Positions 32,629-36,831 of a stretch of 36,831 nucleotides of DNA are shown here, in pieces. The position numbers and the translations under genes were made by a program. The notes below the pieces were generated by a model, which did no database searches, had not been told where the DNA came from, and saw only the letters and a list, made by a program, of their open reading frames with translations. Positions within the stretch are counted from its first letter, which is position 1. Each line of letters starts with the position of its first letter. Origin of the DNA: Candidatus Bathyarchaeota archaeon B63 (GTDB lineage Archaea > Thermoproteota > Bathyarchaeia > Bathyarchaeales > DTEX01); contig LUCF01000004.1 in assembly GCA_001593845.1 (NCBI GenBank), positions 1-36,831 of the forward strand, in the 5' to 3' direction.

Positions 32629-33633
32629 TCACTTGTAGAACCATTCTATCGGTATTATCTTCAATCTCAGGGACTTATGGTCACAATAATACGTTATAAG
32701 CGCCTCGTCTCCTACGAACGTCACGCTTGGGTATGCATATGTCTGGCTCTCATCAGCCTCTATGTCCTTAAAGTTCTCCCATGTCTCTCCCTCATCATGT
32801 GAAACCGCCGCTGTTAAGGGAACCCTCCTCGGACCCCTCGTATGATTCCATATAAGAAGCAAGTCGCCGGTCTTGGGTATACGTTTGATCGTCTGGGGCG
32901 AGCGGGGCGAGATGACATTCATCGATTCCGGTTTAGACCAAGTCTCACCGCCATTCGATGAGTAGGCCCTGTATACATGGCCTAAGCTGGTTCTCATCCA
33001 CATCATAACCCTGCCGTCCTCAAGCTCAATGACCCCGGGCTCCTCAGCTGTGGACCCCGGCAGGAGTGATACCTCACCTCTGCTTCTGTACCATGTTCGG
33101 CCGTTATCATCCGAGTAGAAGCATACTGAGACAAGTTTGGAGCTCACATGGATGTTCGGGGTGAAGGCTGCTGGGAGAAGTATCCTCCCACTTGAGAGCT
33201 GTATCGCCCTATCATTGTTAAGGGTGAAGTAGCCTGGGTGAAACTTAGCCACAGGAACAATCTCGCTCCAGGATTCCCCTTCATCATAGGATTTCCTCAT
33301 GTAGGGATGGCAATCGGACCCCGAATTTTTTATGCAGAAAAAGAACGCGATCTCACCAGTCTGGAGCCTAAGAAAGTCTGCCTCCATGACGTTCATGACG
33401 CCTATGTTCTCCTGGATCGTGAAGGGTTCACCCCAGCTCCGCCCCCTATCCCAGGAGATCTTCCCAGAGATCCTAGCCGGGGAGAAGTCGCTTCCGCCGT
33501 AACAATAGAACTCTGTCCACCCAAGCAGTAAACGGCCATCCTTTAACTCTATTATGTCAGCCTCAGTGTTTCTTGGGTTCCTCTCGGAGGATGGGCAGAC
33601 CGTCAGGCTGAAGATCTCCGCATCAACCATCAT
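32629..33633 (-). CDS. Sialidase-like BNR-repeat six-bladed propeller
   Basis: A 334-residue propeller with five Asp-box motifs: SWDRGRSW, SYDEGESW, SDDNGRTW, SSNGGETW and SHDEGETW. This is the pattern of BNR/sialidase (neuraminidase-like) proteins that cleave terminal acidic sugars. The N-terminal ADIIELKDGRLLLGWTEF and later EEPGVIELEDGRVMMWMRT fit the catalytic blade arrangement. There is no signal peptide, so it should be cytoplasmic, unlike most bacterial sialidases. ATG 33633 follows GGTGAG. It lies 34 bases after a URO-D-family gene in the same direction. Substrate is unknown; acquisition from bacteria is possible. Confidence 0.8.
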   Translation of the reverse strand: MMVDAEIFSLTVCPSSERNPRNTEADIIELKDGRLLLGWTEFYCYGGSDFSPARISGKISWDRGRSWGEPFTIQENIGVMNVMEADFLRLQTGEIAFFFCIKNSGSDCHPYMRKSYDEGESWSEIVPVAKFHPGYFTLNNDRAIQLSSGRILLPAAFTPNIHVSSKLVSVCFYSDDNGRTWYRSRGEVSLLPGSTAEEPGVIELEDGRVMMWMRTSLGHVYRAYSSNGGETWSKPESMNVISPRSPQTIKRIPKTGDLLLIWNHTRGPRRVPLTAAVSHDEGETWENFKDIEADESQTYAYPSVTFVGDEALITYYCDHKSLRLKIIPIEWFYK

Positions 33634-33667
33634 GACTCACCATCCTGAAGGGAGGCCAAAGGAATAT

Positions 33668-34762
33668 TTATTTGATCCCGTATTCCCTGATGATCCCGCC
33701 GACCATCCGGACCTTCTCGATGCTTCCATCAGGCGGCAGCATATCTGAGATTCCGACTATGATGTTCGGGCTGAAGGTATCGAGGAGCCTAATCACGAAT
33801 CTTCTCAGCTCACCATCGCTGATGTGGGGTAGGAAATGAGTCGCAGGTATCCCATCTATCAGGACCTTACCTCTAAGGGCCTCCTTGAGCTCCTCCAGCG
33901 TCACGTTCCCCTGCGGGATGGGAGGAACGCATTCCAAGGCGTCTAGGCCGGTCTCCGGGAAGTATGGTAGGAGCCTCTTTATCTTCCCGTCCCAGTGTGA
34001 AGTGCAGTACTTCCCAGCTTGATGGAGCTCCCTCGTCCTCCGCTTATAGTATGGGATCATGTACTTCTCGAATAGGGGAGGGGAGCATAAGCCCTCATCG
34101 ATGTTGTCGCCGAAGTTAACAATCCTGAACGGCGTCTTCCTTATCAAGGCGAACCTCTCATCATCATTCTCATCGAAGACCATGAGGAGATCCTCGACCT
34201 CCTTTCTATGCTTCCAGAGGGCGATCACCCCCCTCTGAAATCCCATGTAGACTATGAAGAACCTCTGGATTGAGCCCCACGGAACTGTGATTAACGGTTC
34301 AGAACGTTCTCCGAGAAGCCTCTCCATCTCGTCATAAAGGTCCTTATCGAAGATGAAGCTCTGGTTTCTCAGTATGTACTTGAGCACCTCGAAGTCCCTG
34401 ACGCCCTTCAAGAAGTAACTGATTCTTAGGCTCGCGGTTCCATACTCGGTTCTCCTCTCGATCTGCGTTAGGCTTCCCTTCGGGGTCACATACTTCGTGT
34501 AGATGTAGCTCTCATCCACCTTCCTCTGGAGCTTAACCCCTTCCCCCTCGACAACCTTCACTGTATCATTAAAATAATGGTAGGCGCGGGGGGAGGCATC
34601 CAGATCATCATATATCGCCAGTAGATCAAAGCCTTCATACTCCCTGGGGAGGGTGCCCCTCGCCTTATTCACGTCGTACCAGTGGTGAAGCCTCGGCTGC
34701 CACAGCAGACGGTCCGGCCTTCTATGCTCGAAGACCGCCATTGTCCGCTCCCGGTTATTCAT
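33668..34762 (-). CDS. URO-D superfamily protein, second copy
   Basis: A protein of about 364 residues, distantly related to the one at 18690. It has the N-terminal RERTMAVFEHRRPDRL motif and the C-terminal IIVGISDMLPPDGSIEKV of this superfamily. The position of the methyltransferase zinc motif reads SHWDG, again with Asp where MtaA has Cys. A Cys sits two residues before the conserved His. ATG 34762 fits the family start; ATG 34771 and GTG 34774 are upstream alternatives. It heads an apparent two-gene operon with the sialidase-like protein, which suggests a role in processing sugar-derived compounds. This is not proven. Confidence 0.78.
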   Translation of the reverse strand: MNNRERTMAVFEHRRPDRLLWQPRLHHWYDVNKARGTLPREYEGFDLLAIYDDLDASPRAYHYFNDTVKVVEGEGVKLQRKVDESYIYTKYVTPKGSLTQIERRTEYGTASLRISYFLKGVRDFEVLKYILRNQSFIFDKDLYDEMERLLGERSEPLITVPWGSIQRFFIVYMGFQRGVIALWKHRKEVEDLLMVFDENDDERFALIRKTPFRIVNFGDNIDEGLCSPPLFEKYMIPYYKRRTRELHQAGKYCTSHWDGKIKRLLPYFPETGLDALECVPPIPQGNVTLEELKEALRGKVLIDGIPATHFLPHISDGELRRFVIRLLDTFSPNIIVGISDMLPPDGSIEKVRMVGGIIREYGIK

Positions 34763-34813
34763 GCCCTCCATCACGTCGAGTTCCGAGTTGAGGTTTTAAG
34801 GAGCTAATTACTA

Positions 34814-34823
34814 ACTTATATAT
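34814..34823 (+). promoter_or_regulatory. TATA region of inositol-1-phosphate synthase
   Basis: CTTATATATG predicts transcription from near 34846, leaving a short leader that contains GGTGA before TTG 34860. Confidence 0.45.
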
Positions 34824-34859
34824 GGAAACCATTTATCAATTGATAGGTTGGTGAACCGT

Positions 34860-35918
34860 TTGCCTAAGATCCGGGTCGGCCTAGTAGGCGTGGGGAACTG
34901 CGCCTGTGCATTGGTGCAGGGCGTCGAATATTATAAGAACATCAGGAGCGAGGAGGAATGCGTAGGCCTGAGGCACCTGTACGTCGGTAAGTATCATCCC
35001 AGCGATATAGAGTTTGTCTGCGCATTCGACGTGACGGCTGGGAAGGTTGGGAAGGACCTCTCCGAGGCGATCTTCGAAAGGCCGAATAATACGCTGAGGT
35101 TCGCTGAGGTTCCCAAACTCGACGTTGAGGTTCTGAGGGGGCCTCTCCTCGACGGCATGAGCAAGTACGCCGGAGAGGTAGCTGAGGTAGACGATTCGCC
35201 TGAGGTTGATGTGGCCCAGAGCCTTAAAGAGAGCGGGGCCGAGGTCGTCGTCAACCTCCTTCCAAGCGGGGCTTCAGAAGCATCACTCAGATACGCCGAG
35301 GAATCCCTCAAGGCGGGTTGCGCATTCATTAATGCTACTCCGAACCTGATCGCGAGCGAGAGTTCATGGGCTGAACGATACGCGGAGGCTGGGCTTCCCA
35401 TAGTCGGCGATGACCTCACAGATCAGGTGGGAGCAACGTTCCTCCATAAGGTCCTGCTTGAGACCCTGAATAGACGGGGGGTTAAGGTCTCGAGGACCTA
35501 TCAGCTCGATGTTGGAGGGGGAACGGAGTCTGCTGATACGCTCAGCCGAGCTTGGGAAGTGAAACGTAGAATAAAGACGAAGTCGGTTATGTCCGTTCTG
35601 CCGTATGAAGCGGAGGTTGTCGCCGGGTCAACGGACTTCGTCGAGTTCTTGAAGAACAGCCGGGACAGCTACTTCCGTCTTGAAGGCCTGTACTTCGGCG
35701 GGGTCCCATTCAGCATGGATATAAAGCTCCAAACGGTTGACGCTCCCAATGCAGGCTCAGTTCTCCTCGACGTGATCCGCGGGGTCAAGATCGCCCTCGA
35801 GAGGGGAGACGCTGGACATGTCCTCCCAATATCAGCCTACGCCTTCAAGCATCCCGCCAAGATCCTACCGCTCCTCGAGGCGGATGAGCTATTCGAGAAG
35901 TACATAACTGAAGCTTGA
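34860..35918 (+). CDS. ino1: Inositol-1-phosphate synthase
   Basis: About 352 residues; converts glucose-6-phosphate to inositol-1-phosphate with NAD. Motifs are GLVGVGNCACAL (NAD fold, close to the N-terminus), NLLPSGASEASLRYA, GDDLTDQVGATFLHKVL, LDVGGGTESADTL, GGVPFSMDIKLQTVDAPNAG and ERGDAGHVLPISAYAFKHP. In archaea the product feeds archaetidylinositol lipids and compatible solutes. TTG 34860 is preferred: GGTGA lies about five bases upstream and the protein then starts like its relatives. TTG 34848 or GTG 34851 would add four or three residues. Divergent from the URO-D/sialidase pair. Confidence 0.92.
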   Translation: MPKIRVGLVGVGNCACALVQGVEYYKNIRSEEECVGLRHLYVGKYHPSDIEFVCAFDVTAGKVGKDLSEAIFERPNNTLRFAEVPKLDVEVLRGPLLDGMSKYAGEVAEVDDSPEVDVAQSLKESGAEVVVNLLPSGASEASLRYAEESLKAGCAFINATPNLIASESSWAERYAEAGLPIVGDDLTDQVGATFLHKVLLETLNRRGVKVSRTYQLDVGGGTESADTLSRAWEVKRRIKTKSVMSVLPYEAEVVAGSTDFVEFLKNSRDSYFRLEGLYFGGVPFSMDIKLQTVDAPNAGSVLLDVIRGVKIALERGDAGHVLPISAYAFKHPAKILPLLEADELFEKYITEA

Positions 35919-35925
35919 AGCTTCA
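35909..35925. terminator. Hairpin over the stop of ino1
   Basis: TGAAGC and GCTTCA arms around TTGAA span the stop codon, followed by a short pyrimidine stretch. A weak terminator candidate. Confidence 0.3.
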
Positions 35926-36018
35926 TTCCCCTCCAGTAAGGATTGAACGTCCCCCGGGAAGGGGCATCCCACAATTTCCCGCCGAGGCTATCAAAATGAC
36001 GTGTGATGATGGTGATTC

Positions 36019-36831
36019 GTGAGTCCCCCGAAACGGCGCGTCGGGATATCCATAGCGATCCCCGCGTCCCTCGTATCCGACGTCCCCCACCTCCGGGAGA
36101 AGACGCTCAGGATAGGCATGATCGGCCGGGCGCTCGCCATCTTCCGCGTAGACGAGGTAATAGTATATCCAGACATCCCAGGCAGAGATCAGAGGAGAGA
36201 CGCCTCGCTGATCAGGGCCATCCTCTCATATATGGAGACCCCTCAGTACCTTAGACGGCGGCTCTTCAAGATCAGGCCTGAGCTCCGCTTCGTAGGCATC
36301 CTCCCACCCCTCAGAACCCCCCATCATCCAACGGAAAACAGGGAGAGGCAACTAAGGATCGGGGAGTATAGGGAGGGGGCCGTCATATCCTCAGATGAGG
36401 GAGGCGCCTACGTCGATATAGGCGTAGAAAGGCCTATCTTCATGCCCAACGCCGAACTGAAGACAGGCTCAAGAGTCACAGTCAAGATAAAGAAGAAGGG
36501 GAAACTCCTCATCGGAGAAATAGCGGACCCAGAGGAACTCGAGGTTTACTGGGGATACAAAGTCAAGATCTCAGGTTACCCGCTCAGCAATCTGCTCAGG
36601 GACCCGAGATACAGCCTCGTAATCGCCACCTCCCGACGCGGCGTCCCCATCATGAAGCTCGCGGATGAGATGATGGATAACTGGAGAAGCGCGAGGCGGG
36701 TGCTCATCGCCTTCGGCTCGCCGACCCAGGGGCTCCACGAGATCATCGCCCAAGAAGGCATCGAACTCGAAACCTTGACGAACTTCATCGTGAATACCGT
36801 TCCAAACCAGGGAGTTAAGACTATCCGAACA
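36019..36831 (+). CDS. SPOUT RNA methyltransferase (COG2106), 3' end outside the window
   Basis: An open frame of 271 codons running off the right edge. The product matches the archaeal SPOUT family predicted to methylate RNA uridine: VGISIAIPASLVSD at the N-terminus, IGMIGRALAIFRVDEVIVYPD, an OB-fold insertion (ISSDEGGAYVDIGVERPIFM through VKIKKKGKLLIGEI), then the knot region LIAFGSPTQGLHEI and NFIVNTVPNQGVKTIRT, where SAM binds. GTG 36019 is preceded closely by GGTGAT. In several archaea this gene precedes ribosomal protein L3, so a ribosomal operon may follow beyond the window; that is inference. Only the last few residues are missing. Confidence 0.85.
   Translation, partial: MSPPKRRVGISIAIPASLVSDVPHLREKTLRIGMIGRALAIFRVDEVIVYPDIPGRDQRRDASLIRAILSYMETPQYLRRRLFKIRPELRFVGILPPLRTPHHPTENRERQLRIGEYREGAVISSDEGGAYVDIGVERPIFMPNAELKTGSRVTVKIKKKGKLLIGEIADPEELEVYWGYKVKISGYPLSNLLRDPRYSLVIATSRRGVPIMKLADEMMDNWRSARRVLIAFGSPTQGLHEIIAQEGIELETLTNFIVNTVPNQGVKTIRT

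Noticed and set aside
36003..36254. Plus-strand frame of 83 residues near the right edge
   Set aside because: It is an alternate frame of the SPOUT methyltransferase, whose protein motifs run through the whole stretch to the window edge.
1..36831. CRISPR arrays, insertion sequences, prophage genes
   Set aside because: No regularly spaced repeats of 24-37 bases, no transposase, integrase or capsid-like protein was found in any frame.

Overview
The window reads as a chromosomal segment of an archaeon. It carries a probable tetraether-lipid synthase (Tes), an archaeal inositol-1-phosphate synthase, the archaeal NurA-HerA pair, Trm1, a SPOUT protein of the archaeal COG2106 type, stand-alone Lrp ligand-binding (RAM) proteins and TATA-type promoters. 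Gene density is high and strands alternate every few genes. TTG starts are common, often behind GGAGG or GGTGA ribosome sites. A TACK archaeon, perhaps Bathyarchaeia-like, is my inference from gene style; there is no rRNA or tRNA gene to confirm it.

Layout. 0.2-4.1 kb: a minus-strand nitrogen/amino-acid operon (glutamine synthetase, two stand-alone RAM proteins, a homocitrate-synthase-family enzyme) divergent from a full-length Lrp/AsnC regulator. The shared promoter holds a 31-bp-periodic repeat. 4.1-8.3 kb: a structured spacer, NAD synthetase, and Tes on the opposite strand. 8.3-10.8 kb: a sugar isomerase/oxidoreductase pair and a small winged-helix protein. 10.9-15.4 kb: a radical SAM protein, a class II amidotransferase, a decayed PIN-domain gene and a membrane pyrophosphatase that looks K+-independent. 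15.6-18.5 kb: NAD biosynthesis (aspartate dehydrogenase with no normal start codon, NadC) convergent with Trm1. 18.7-20.9 kb: a URO-D-family protein and a 6-phosphogluconolactonase-like propeller. 21.0-24.6 kb: an unrecognised protein with an internal duplication, a free-standing PqqD-like protein, and a RACo-like ferredoxin/ASKHA activator. 24.7-27.0 kb: an aminotransferase-M42 peptidase pair.

27.2-32.6 kb is the most unusual part. It has nurA-herA (herA broken by two frameshifts), a divergent winged-helix protein coupled to a TudS-like desulfidase, two more winged-helix paralogs in tandem, and a candidate small basic protein whose promoter shares an ATGCGCA motif with the nurA promoter. 32.6-36.8 kb: a cytoplasmic sialidase-like protein paired with a second URO-D-family protein, then inositol-1-phosphate synthase, then a SPOUT RNA methyltransferase that runs off the window.

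How the genes connect: aspartate dehydrogenase, NadC and NadE cover three steps of NAD synthesis (NadA is not here). Tes and inositol-phosphate synthase serve membrane lipids. Glutamine synthetase, the RAM proteins and Lrp suggest nitrogen-responsive control. The two URO-D proteins and the RACo-like activator hint at corrinoid methyl transfer, but no corrinoid protein is in the window. I see no CRISPR array, insertion sequence or convincing tRNA.
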